Below are positions 25,233-35,200 of a DNA stretch of 64,000 nucleotides, in pieces. This DNA is from Liolophura sinensis. Taxonomy: Eukaryota; Mollusca; Polyplacophora; Chitonida; Chitonidae. The notes under the pieces were generated by a model. The model was given only the letters and a program-made list of their open reading frames with translations, did no database searches and was not told the DNA's origin. The position numbers were made by a program, and so were the translations under genes. The stretch's first letter is position 1; each line of letters starts with the position of its first letter. Location: NCBI RefSeq assembly GCF_032854445.1, contig NC_088305.1, positions 28,914,628 through 28,978,627 of the forward strand, read 5' to 3'.

Positions 25233-25843
25233 TCACATTTAACGTACAATAACATTAAAACAATGTAAAGGGACCAGGCTTCGGGGATGTTTATCCCACC
25301 AGCAGAATCCTGCTTTTTGTTCCAGGGATACAATATAATAAAAGACTTACAGCACACATAACTGTAACTATTGACCCGTTTTGATTAAAAGTCAAATAAT
25401 GAATCGTTGGTTGCTGCTGGCGCAATGAACAAACTTACCGATTTCAATGGAACTCCATGTTGAAATACAATCATGAATAAAAATGAATATAACGAATAGA
25501 TTCGTTTTCACCAGTCCTTGCCACTTTTTCAATGGCGGACAGCACTAGGGGAAATCCAAGGTGTTGTTGGCTGTAGGTGTCAGTATATTATCTTTGCTAA
25601 TAGGCTAATCTGGGGGTCGGCTATACACACTAACAAACTAGTCAACCAATCAAACAAACCTATAGAAAAGTGGGATACAAAAGACTATCTGTGACACTCT
25701 TCGATGCTCTGGTTTTACTCTCTATGCCGTACGTCTTTAATTATATTGCATTCCTGAATAAACCAGGATTCTGCTGGTGGACTAAGCATACCCGAGACCT
25801 GGTACCTTTACACTTTTTTAATGTGATTTTATGTTAAATGTGA
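25233..25843. mobile_element. Non-autonomous DNA transposon (MITE-like), about 80-bp terminal inverted repeats
   Basis: The left terminus 25233-25313 (TCACATTTAAC to CCACCAGCAGAATCCTGC) and the right terminus 25764-25843 (CAGGATTCTGCTGGTGG to GTTAAATGTGA) are imperfect inverted copies over about 80 bp. The 450-bp interior has no transposase-like frame. Part of the interior (about 25690-25745) carries the conserved head of dispersed repeat family A in minus orientation. An unambiguous target-site duplication is not visible, so the superfamily is not assigned. Confidence 0.65.
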
Positions 25844-26774
25844 TTACAACACAGTATTTTGGGTAATTTTAGACCAGTGATGTCCTACGGGGCGTGTAAA
25901 TTGCTAATATTTAAGCCTTTACATGAACAGTTAGAATAAAACCCGGACTGAAGTAACTGACAATAGGCCATATTTCACCTATTAAGCGACATCATTTGCC
26001 AGCTGTCACACTGTCGTCGCTGCTCTGTACTGTACGTCTTTGATTAAACTGACAGTAGAACTAGAACAGAGATGGAGGTGTCACAAACGAGGTTTGGAAC
26101 AAGTTTTAGCGTTATATCCGAAATTCACACATATACCTGTGAATATCAGGCGTATTTACTGTATTTACTGTGCAAAATATAGGCTGAAAATAGACGGTAG
26201 CACAATTTCTCTGCACAAAGACGATACGTCCCGTGCGTCACAGCACATGTATTGAACACAAGACTTTTCTGAAATAAAGTACTTATAATAATTTTAATTC
26301 TGTTCCTCTAACGAATTTATTTATTTTTTTGTAAATGTGGTCAATCTACTACCGTTGGAAACCAACAAACTTAAGAACGTTAGAAACTCATCGAGGATAA
26401 CGGTAAATTGTGGACAATTGGGTGAGTTCCTTTGAAGGGAGCAAAACCTGCTCTAGCTGTTTGAACATGTGGTGTTGATGACGTTCGTGTGACAGTTTGC
26501 GTAGTCTAACCTTCGTTAAAGACAACTCATCTTCCACCAGTGTGGTGTGCGCAATTGTGCGCCTTGGCTACAGGAAAGTTCCTCAGTAACTTGGCCAAGG
26601 TCCGGACACATCGTTACCTCCACCCAAAAATGTGTACGTGAAACATTCTGAGGAATGGAAATAAATAAATACACGATGAGGCTCTAAGCGCCAGGCAAAA
26701 TTCCCCCCTCCCAAAAACAATTTTTTTTCATGTTTTAAAATTTTCTGCTGGGCCTTAAAAATCATTTAAAATAC
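25844..26774. other. Repeat-derived non-coding DNA, including a family A copy
   Basis: 25925-26045 is a minus-orientation copy of dispersed repeat family A (GAATAAAACCCGGACTGA then CACACTGTCGTCGCTGCTCT). The open frame 26040-26255 has no recognisable domain. Nothing else is identified. Confidence 0.45.
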
Positions 26775-26985
26775 TTATTTCTATATTTATTTGATTGGTA
26801 TTTCAAGCCGCTCTCAAGAACATTTCATTTCTACGGCCAGCCTTATTATGGAAGGAAACTCGGCAGAGCCCGAGAGGAACCCACAGCCATCCGCAGGTTG
26901 ATAACAAATCTTATCACATATACCACCGGAGAGAAAGCCAGCATCAGCTGGACTTGAACTCCCAACAATAGCACACCAGGCCACT
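26775..26985 (-). mobile_element. SINE family V, copy lacking the head
   Basis: Reads from the tail (TTTGATTGGTATTTCAAGCC) through the body (CCACAGCCATCCGCAGGTTG) to the B-box region (TGGACTTGAACTC). It is directly followed by a second, better copy at 27035, so two insertions sit head to tail. Confidence 0.7.
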
Positions 26986-27034
26986 GTGATAAATAACAAT
27001 GGCTTTTTCGGATCCCATGGGAAGTCACCTGATA

Positions 27035-27310
27035 TATATTTATTCATTTACTTATTTATTTCATTGGTGTTTTAAGCCACACTCAAGAATATTTCACTTA
27101 TACGACGGGAGCCAGTATCATGGTGGACGAAAAACGGGCAGAACCCGGGAGAAACCCACTGTCATCCGCATGTTGATGGAAGACCTTCCCACGTACGGTC
27201 GAAGAAGGAGCCAGCATGAGTTGGACTTGAACTCTCAGCGATCGTATTAATGAGAGGCTCGGGGGTCGCTGCGCCGCGCTGGCGTGCTACTCCTGCCCAC
27301 GGAGGCCCCT
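27035..27310 (-). mobile_element. SINE family V, near full length
   Basis: Tail (TTCATTGGTGTTTTAAGCC), body, B box (GGACTTGAACTCTC) and part of the tRNA-like head (CTGCGCCGCGCTGGCG, CCCACGGAGGCCCC) are all present. It is the second of two adjacent copies in the same orientation. Confidence 0.8.
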
Positions 27311-28318
27311 AACACCTCATATAAGATTTTACTTTATTCGTCTATAGAGCATTTAGATAATAGTTAATTTTCTCTGATCTCACGTCTGAAGATATGATGA
27401 CCACTTTCATTTCCTACTTATGTGTCAAAATAATTTAGAAAATCTTTCCCAAAATGACCTCAAATAACCACCTAAGAAGATAACGGGTGTTATATCGAGC
27501 AACATTTCAAGTGAACAGAAGCCGGTTTCAAGTTTCGTAAAAACACATTATTTTTGCTTCTGTGCTTTTCATTATAAGAAATATACATGTACAAAAATAT
27601 AGCATTTCTGGACATTCCTGTGTGCAGTTTAATTGCACGCCTAACTCTTCTGATTCTGTCCTAATTTCGTTCTTTATATATTTTCATAGTTCTTTGGAGG
27701 TTTGTCTTGTACGTCGTTTTCGGAATTGGCCTTGCGATTAATGAACTCGAGCGTCCATATCGGTTGATGGCTGGTATACGAATGCAAAAATTTATGTCCT
27801 GTCAGCAACTATGTCTCTGTGATTGAATGCATATACAAAATGCATCCATAACGTGTCCCACTTTTCTCTTTGATGCTGCATAACCGAGATTTCGCAGTTC
27901 AAAGTAAGTAAAATCGCACACATTGAGAAAATCGCCACCATGTTATCAGGTTTAGCGAAGAAGGTGCGGGCTATCCCTGTAACCTGAGAACGCAGCTGTT
28001 TTCGCTTGCCTCACTCGAAACCTGGTTTGCCTTTTAACCATATGTGCGTGGAGTACGATCCCATGGCCTGGTAATAATTTCTGGCTAAAAACTGATTTAC
28101 TGACTTACCAACGAGGTCGGAAAAAATATCTGTGGCGGTTTATGTGTGTTTCCACATTTCTTAGTGAATAACTCAGGTTATATTATTGAAAGTCTTTTCT
28201 TTTAAATGAAAGCCGCTGAAAAATGCTCATTGTAAACGGCCTAGAGCAAAACAACCCACGCAAATGCCATAATTATCAGAACTATGCAGACAGTGTACTC
28301 AACAGTTAGGCCTAAATA
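27311..28318. other. Non-coding DNA
   Basis: No gene recognised. 27740-27790 (GGTTGATGGCTGGTATACGA) resembles short segments near 36830, 42380 and 57085, so an unclassified old repeat is present. Confidence 0.4.
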
Positions 28319-28511
28319 GGGTGGTTTGCATACGGCATTCACCAGCTTACAAAAATCTGGAGGGTGCGCAGAGGGGCTTATCTCCAAAATGTGTCCAAGT
28401 CTTTCAGGCCGAAATTTTACGTTAAGAATTACGTTGAAGAAGCGGACTGATACTCAGGCTGGCTTACGATATGGCAAGATGGTTTGAACTGTCGTATACG
28501 TAGCAATGGCA
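28319..28511. repeat. Local direct duplication D, copy 1
   Basis: Shares TTTGCATACGGCA, AAAAATCTGGAGGGTGC, GAAGAAGCGGACTGATACTC and TCGTATACGTAGCAATG in order with 28738-28918. The copies are 419 bp apart and moderately diverged. Confidence 0.8.
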
Positions 28512-28737
28512 ATACGTAGTCAACGGCTAGGCCTAAATAGTTTTTGTCTGGCCGGTCAGTTCCTGTTGGCTGATTTGACGCTGTCTTTTCAAACAAATAA
28601 CAACGGAAATCAAATTTTCGAAAGAGAAGAGGTGTGTCTCTTTAGGTCAGTGACACTAGTTTTCTGCCACTCGAATTTCTGGTCGTAACAGTTTGAAATG
28701 ACCGCATAACCAGATGCCGTTGAGCGCCAAGATTACC

Positions 28738-28918
28738 ACAGAGAAAACTTGGGTCGTTTGCATACGGCACTCACAAAAATCTGGAGGGTGCACAGTGGAG
28801 CTTGTCTCCTAAATGTGTCTTTCAGGCCGTAATTTTACGTTGAAGAAGCGGACTGATACTCAGGTTAGCCTTCGATATGGCGAGATGGCTTGAACTATCG
28901 TATACGTAGCAATGACAG
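28738..28918. repeat. Local direct duplication D, copy 2
   Basis: Second copy of the 28319-28511 unit with two small deletions. It is followed at about 28940-29060 by a tRNA-like head with a B box. Confidence 0.8.
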
Positions 28919-28939
28919 TCTTGTGGTTTGAACCTTGCT

Positions 28940-29060
28940 GACTCAGATGTGTAAAGCGCTAACATCGCTGCAACCAAATCTGTACTTCGGTCACCTGTGT
29001 TCGAATCCAGCTCTGGCTGGGTGAACTGTGAATTTTCGTCAGTGGGTTTATAATTCAATC
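28940..29060 (+). mobile_element. Probable tRNA-derived SINE fragment
   Basis: B-box-like TGTTCGAATCCAGC preceded by an A-box-like segment (GACTCAGATGTGTAAAGCG). No stable cloverleaf can be drawn, so this is a retroposon head and not a tRNA gene. The boundaries are approximate. Confidence 0.4.
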
Positions 29061-29398
29061 GATTAACAGCCAATCACTGTGGAAGAACGTTCCAATTAAT
29101 ACCATGCACTAGTAGTCTAACAGTTAGTCATTGTGGAAGAGCATTCCAAATAATACCATACAAGAGTGGTCTAACGGACAATCAGTAAGCTAGACATGAT
29201 GCACTGTTGTCTAACAAGCAAACACCATGACGGAACTTTACGGAAACATTATTGAAAGGGAGTTTAACATAAAACACAATGGCGAAACTTTCCCAAACAC
29301 TGATGAATGCGGTAACTTTCTCAAAACGCTAATGAATTGGAGTGTAATAAAGACTATGACAGAATATCAGCACATAAATTTACACATAAGAGGCTAGG

Positions 29399-29665
29399 GC
29401 ATAGAGAGTAAATCGAGAGCGGCCACGATCGTGTGATAAATAATCGCATAAATGGGTCAGCCTGTGATTTGCGGCCCCTTGTCAGTTTACCTCAGTCAGG
29501 GTTTTATTCTAACTGTTCATGCAAATACTTAAACAGCAGCAAATTACCCTACCCCTCTCGCAGCATGGAAAAAAAAATTAGTACGGTGAGACTTACAATG
29601 CAGCTTCCCGTGTACAGCCTTCAATCATTATGCTTGATAACGGTATTAATACCTATACCATAACG
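29399..29665 (+). repeat. Dispersed repeat family A, copy
   Basis: Head GCATAGAGAGTAAATCGAGA, then CCTTGTCAGTTTACCTCAGT, AGGGTTTTATTCTAACTG and TTAAACAGCAGCAAATTACC, followed by the 3' section CAGCTTCCCGTGTACAGCC and CTTGATAACGGTATTA. The same order is found at 32540-32830. The element class is unknown. Confidence 0.7.
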
Positions 29666-29875
29666 TGGCTCAGGGAATAAATAAAAGTCGTGAATTCCAG
29701 CCTGTGTTTAATTTATCTCAGGTAAGGTCACCTAAAATTCCTTAAATAAATCGTTATTAAGGGAAAGATTTTGTGTATGCCAAGAATCGTACAGAGAGAC
29801 AAACGAACCGACACAGCTAGTTAGGTGTCACCGTCTTTCAGCGACCACTTGTCAGATATATCAATATAATTAAAA

Positions 29876-30028
29876 AGACGTATAGCATAGAGAGTAAAAC
29901 CATAGCAGCGACGACAGTGTGATAGACGTACAGCATAGAGAGTAAAACCATAGCAGCGACGACAATGTGATATCCGGCAACTGGTCACAAGTAACCGATG
30001 AAATACGACCTCTTGTCAGTTTACCTCA
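29876..30028 (+). repeat. Dispersed repeat family A, head duplicated
   Basis: The head segment (CATAGAGAGTAAAACCATAG then CAGCGACGACA) occurs twice in tandem about 51 bp apart. It then continues as TCACAAGTAACCGATGAAAT and CTCTTGTCAGTTTACC into the duplicated block that begins at 30029. Confidence 0.7.
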
Positions 30029-30710
30029 GTCAGGGTTTTATTCTAACTGTTTATGTAAATTCATAAATAGTAGCAATTTGCTCCTCATAGCACTCCGAAT
30101 AGAATTAGGTAAAAATGTTCACTGTAATTTACACACATATAAAATTCAGATTCATATCAGTGTACAGCTATATATCTCTCTCAGAGATATTCCATACACG
30201 GTTTCCATTGCAATGATAGGGTTAGTTGGTTTCGATAAACAAAAGAATTCAGTAGACCAAATTTATATATACATCGATAAAGTATCCCAGAGAACGTTTA
30301 AAAAGTATAACGTTTTTATTTTATTATTTTTTGTTTTTGGATTTCGCAAAATTGAGATATCACAGTATGGTCAGGGTTTTATTCTAACTGTTTATGTAAA
30401 TGCATAAATAGTAGCAATTTGCTCCCCATAGCACTCCGAATAGAATTAGGTAAAAATGTTCACTGTAATTTACACACATATAAAATTCAGATTCATATCA
30501 GTGTACAGCTATATATCTCTCTCAGAGATATTCCATACACGGTTTCCATTGCAATGATAGGGTTAGTTGGTTTCGATAAACAAAAGAATTCAGTAGACCA
30601 AATTTATATATACATCGATAAAGTATCCCAGAGAACGTTTAAAAAGTATAACGTTTTTATTTTATTATTTTTTGTTTTTGGATTTCGCAAAATTGAGATA
30701 TCACAGTATA
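30029..30710 (+). repeat. Two nearly identical 341-bp tandem copies
   Basis: Copy 1 starts at TCAGGGTTTTATTC (about 30029) and copy 2 at about 30370. They are almost identical through ATTGAGATATCACAGTAT, with only a few substitutions near the start. The repeated unit includes part of family A and an AT-rich stretch. Open frames of 146 and 113 codons cover the two copies and encode the same peptide, but no domain is recognised. Such similarity indicates a recent duplication or an assembly artefact. Confidence 0.9.
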
Positions 30711-30824
30711 AAACAAACAAAAGCGCGCACACTGCGACCATCGGAAGCGTCCCTGTGTGATCGCTTTTAACCATTCAGGTGCGAGAAATATCTACAACCC
30801 GACAACGCAGCCGTTTCCGCCTCC

Positions 30825-31281
30825 GTAGGTGGCCTCGGACCCCCATTAATTTTCCATAAGCGACAATGTTAACGTCTAGCGTTGTAGCTCAGTCCCAAAC
30901 ATTCCGTGGCTAATAAGCTTTGGTGCATACCTGGCCCAGCCTGTGATAAAGAAGCCATAAAAATCTTGACATAGGTTGACCGTCAAAATCTGGACCTTTC
31001 CATGCCGGCAGCTGGGAGGCGTGCCTAGCAACGCCAAGGGCACGTCACTCGCAGCCTCATCACTACCTCACGCCTTGTGTCCTCTCACCCAGAATTTCAA
31101 ACTTTCATCAATAAAGCTCATACCTCCTCAAAGTTTAGACAGTTCCCAGCATTTTGATACCAAGCATGCACCTGTGCACCAAAAATGGACGCCTGGGAGC
31201 AAAAAAAGACTTTACACCCTAAAATTCACAGAACTTCAATCGTTCTTACCGAAAAACTGAAGTTGTAATGGGGGTCTGTGT
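30825..31281 (+). repeat. Dispersed repeat C, copy 2
   Basis: Same-orientation partner of 15615-16052, ending at the same GGGGGTCTGTGTCC boundary. It has a short insertion near 30915 (TAATAAGCTT) relative to copy 1. Confidence 0.7.
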
Positions 31282-32267
31282 CCAGGTGATCTGAGCCCTG
31301 CTTTGCATTTTAACTGTATGAATACGTGTGACGCGACATTGTTTCCGGTTGCTCTAGCATGGCGTATCCTATAACCGCGTAAGAATTCCTGATTAAATCT
31401 TGGTTTATAGAGTTTCCAAAAAGGGAAGAAAATAATGCCTGCGGCAGTTTCGATATCTTACCACCCTTCCCAATTATAACTCAGGCACCAATTCCACAGC
31501 GCCCTTTTTGATTCAAATCAAAATTTTAAAACTCTGTGATGTTTAGTTTTTGATACCGGATGTTGAAATTTAGATACATTTGTCTTAAGATAACATTGAT
31601 CAAGGCGACAAACCTTTAACTGCTAAAGCCAAAATGTAAGATTTAAGATCATATTTCAAATTTTTGACTCAAGTCAAAAAAGGTTTTGTGGAATAGGTTC
31701 CATGTTATATTATTTGATGTCTTTTCTTTTCACAAAAACGGACCTGGATCAGTGGCTGATCCACACCGATAAACACACATAGCATGCATGTTAGCCAATA
31801 TGCTTAATGAACTCTTCATGCCTTGGTTTATTAATCAACCTAAAGCGGAATCGAAGGCCAGAAATATTACATTTGTTGATCACAGTGAGGCGAATCAGGA
31901 GTGCAGCAGAATTACATTCACGTGTCACCAAGGTAAACATCATAACTTACGCCGGTGTCTGATAATGTGGTTATTGTTCACGGGTTGTGGAGCGGGCTGT
32001 TTCAGTCGCGATTCGTGTCAGGAGTCGCCTGAGGTCACGCGAGACTTGTAAAGGACTGGATCGAGACATACCAAGAAGGCGCGGCCGAAGAGGAGAATCT
32101 CGTGATTCACAGCGATCTGGATGAACGTAAAAGATGCAGAAAGTTTTCTTCTACCTGATGTCCTAAGAACAAACCTTACGTCACGGTATATATTGGGGTA
32201 GACATATGACGTATCGGATTAATGGTTTTGAATTATTCCTCGAGTGAATGATCTGATCACCGATTGG
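31282..32267. other. Non-coding DNA, possible 5' region of the CNBD2-like gene
   Basis: An open frame at 31788-32051 has no recognised domain; a potential donor follows its CACCAAG near 31932. This kilobase may include the promoter and 5' UTR of the gene whose tentative first coding exon is 32268-32306. No TATA box stands out. Confidence 0.3.
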
Positions 32268-35200
32268 ATGAGTACTTCAACCGACGTCTGTCGTGCTGTC
32301 ATGGAGGTAAGTTGGAGTTTCTTTTAATGAGGAATGAACATGTAAGACTACAACATGGAGAGTAGAAACTGAGCATCGATGACAGTGCACGACGATAGTT
32401 GTCAAATGGTCACAGACATTTTTTTTTTTTTTTTTTTTTGAGACAAACGCATTTGTGGAACTTTCCAGAAACTCCAACGAGTGATGGTTAAATGAAGGCT
32501 GTAACAGAACATCACAAACATAGCACATCTGCACGTAAAAGACTACAGCGTGGAGATCCAGAGCGGCCTCGACAGTGTGATACTTGACAAATGGTCACGG
32601 ATACAGGTCAACCTGTGATTTTCGGCCTCTTGTCAGTTTACCTCAGTCTGGGTTTTATCCTAACTGCTCGAGTAAATACTTAGGCAGCAGCAAATTACCC
32701 CCACCACCCTCACACCATGGTTTAACTAGAACTAGGTAAAAAAAAATTAGTGCAGTAAGACTTACATGGCAGCTTCCCGTGTACAGCCTTCCATCATTAT
32801 GCTTGATAACGGTATTAGTAACTATACCGAAAAGTTGTGATCCATTTATCTGTTATGTTGACCAACTCAACTTCTAAATGACACTAGAAGAAGTCAGCCT
32901 CCCGTGGGTTACCAAAGGCAGTAAGCAGGATTGTGATATTCAGTGATATTTTATAAATTTCAATCATGATCGATATTGCAGGTAACAATTTTTAATTTAA
33001 TATTCTTATTTTTTACTCTCGTAAAATACAAAACCAGCTCCGGTCGGACTGGTTGCTCCTTTGCTACAGAAATGTCGATAGATCTGAGGTGCTCGGATTT
33101 TCTCCAGGATCCAACCTCTCTCACAGACACGGCATAAAACACTAAACACACCCAACTTAAATGATAAGTTTTACCGCAGTAATAGTAATAAGTTAATTTA
33201 AGCGTCTTAAACGTACTCTGCCAATTGATCCGTATATCAACAGTAAGGGATTTATTAACGGGCTATTAACAAACCTGTCTTCAAAGCAAAAACAGTTTGT
33301 AATTTAAGTAGGACGTTAATTAACCGTATTACGTTACTCGTGATAAACAGTCAACAACTAGGCGTTGATTTCACGCCTGGGTTTGTCGGCCATTATTAAC
33401 CGTTAGGGCTTGACTCAACACATATGGTTACCCACGTGTGTTTATAACGGTCTGTCATAAAGAAATGTAGAGCAAGAATATAATAGGAATTGCTGCTATT
33501 TGTGGTTTTGGTACAAACCCATTGAATGACCACAAGCTTTACTGCTCAGTTAACACGTCGCTCCATGCTTGCAAACATTCAAATTCACAAAATAAACAAT
33601 AAAGCACATCAAGTAAACCAGGGGAGCGACAACAGTGTGACAGCTGGCAAATAGTCACACGTTACCAATGGAATCCGGCCTCTTGCAAATCTACTTCTGT
33701 TCCTGTAAATGCTCAAATTGTAGTAACTGACATGACCTTTCCAATCCACAGAGACGGCATGAAATGTTTCCCTGTTTTATCTCCTTCAGTGATATGAATA
33801 ATTTGAACGGGAGGAATGCCCATCAGGAAGAACTGTGTAATTACCGATCTTCAGAGACGCCAGAGACAGTCACTGCGTCATGGCCAATGGATATCAATTA
33901 GCACATTATTTTTCAGTATACATGTATATAGACTATTGAAGCTGGGCATCAAAATGAAATTTTCATAGCCACAGCTTTTTTTCAAAAACCTGTGCTTACA
34001 TAGTTTCTATATGTTACGCTTTTCTCAGTTTTTCCACTAACAGACAGTACGTTTTTGTTAGAGCACTTCTACATCTCAGCCTTATTTATTAATTGAATGT
34101 GCCTTTGCTGTAGTAATCAAACCATATATTCTTACTTCAACATACCAGCTATATTTATTAATTAAATACTTCTCTGTTAGACAGTTAGACCTGTTGGTAC
34201 TGGCTGGGGTTGTGATTTGAAAGGAGTGTTACAATTATTAAAGTGAACTTTTGTTTTGGCTTGTTGAAATAGGACAAACAGATTTTCTCACTATTTTAAA
34301 CTTTCATTCAAAGTTTGCAAGGTCATCTGTCCGAAAGTGTATGCAGTCTGATATTTCAATTTGCAACCCAAAGACAAGAATTTCACTCGTTACGAGTGAC
34401 CATTTTGCCAGCTACCATAGTGTTGTCGCTGCTCTGGTCTTACTCTCTATTCTGTAGGTCTTTAATTACATGTAGACACATTGTTTTTGCTTATTCAGAA
34501 CGTGTCTGATTATGATGACCAAATGGAGGTCGAAAGGTTAGATTTTCATCTTCACTCAATCAGTCTTCCGCAACATGGATTGTCCCCATCGATACATCAG
34601 AAGAACAATTTCCTTTCTGCTGAAGCTTGGCTGAATGTACGCGGTGAAGATCTTTCACATATGTCTGCAACTACACATCACCTTAAAGGCATAGAACATA
34701 GGACCTCTTCACTGCAGCATGGCAAAGCCATCCCATCGACGATGTCTTCTTCGCTACAACATGGTCAAGACATCCCATCAACAACGTCTTCTCCGCCACA
34801 ACATGTTAAAGACATCCCATCAACATTGTCTTCGCCGCCAAGGCATGGTAAAGACATCCCATCAACAACGTCTTCTGTGCTACAACATGGTAAAGACATT
34901 CCATCCACAACGTCGTCTCCCCTACAACATGGTAAAGACGTCCCATCAACAACGTCTTGTCCGCAACAACATGGTACACACATCCTATTAACAAGGCCTT
35001 CAGCTCTAAGGCATGGTAAAGACATTTCATTAACAACGTCTTCGACGAGACTACATCACAAAGATAGGCTACCTAGAACATCTTCACCGATACACCATGA
35101 GACCACACACCAGTTCTCCTCAATGCGGAACCAAAGCCCTGAAGGTACACTTAGGACATCTCCAGGGCAAGGGAATGTAAAAGACGCTTCCTCCATTTGC

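Noticed and set aside
29967-30760. Two open frames encoding the same peptide
   Set aside because: They follow from the 341-bp tandem duplication; the peptide matches no known domain and the region is repeat-derived.
31788-32051. Possible upstream exon of the CNBD2-like gene
   Set aside because: A donor-like GTAAAC exists near 31933 but no acceptor or phase link can be shown and the peptide is not recognised.
34765-35036. Minus-strand open frames over the CNBD2-like exon
   Set aside because: Produced by the 42-bp in-frame coding repeat on the + strand.
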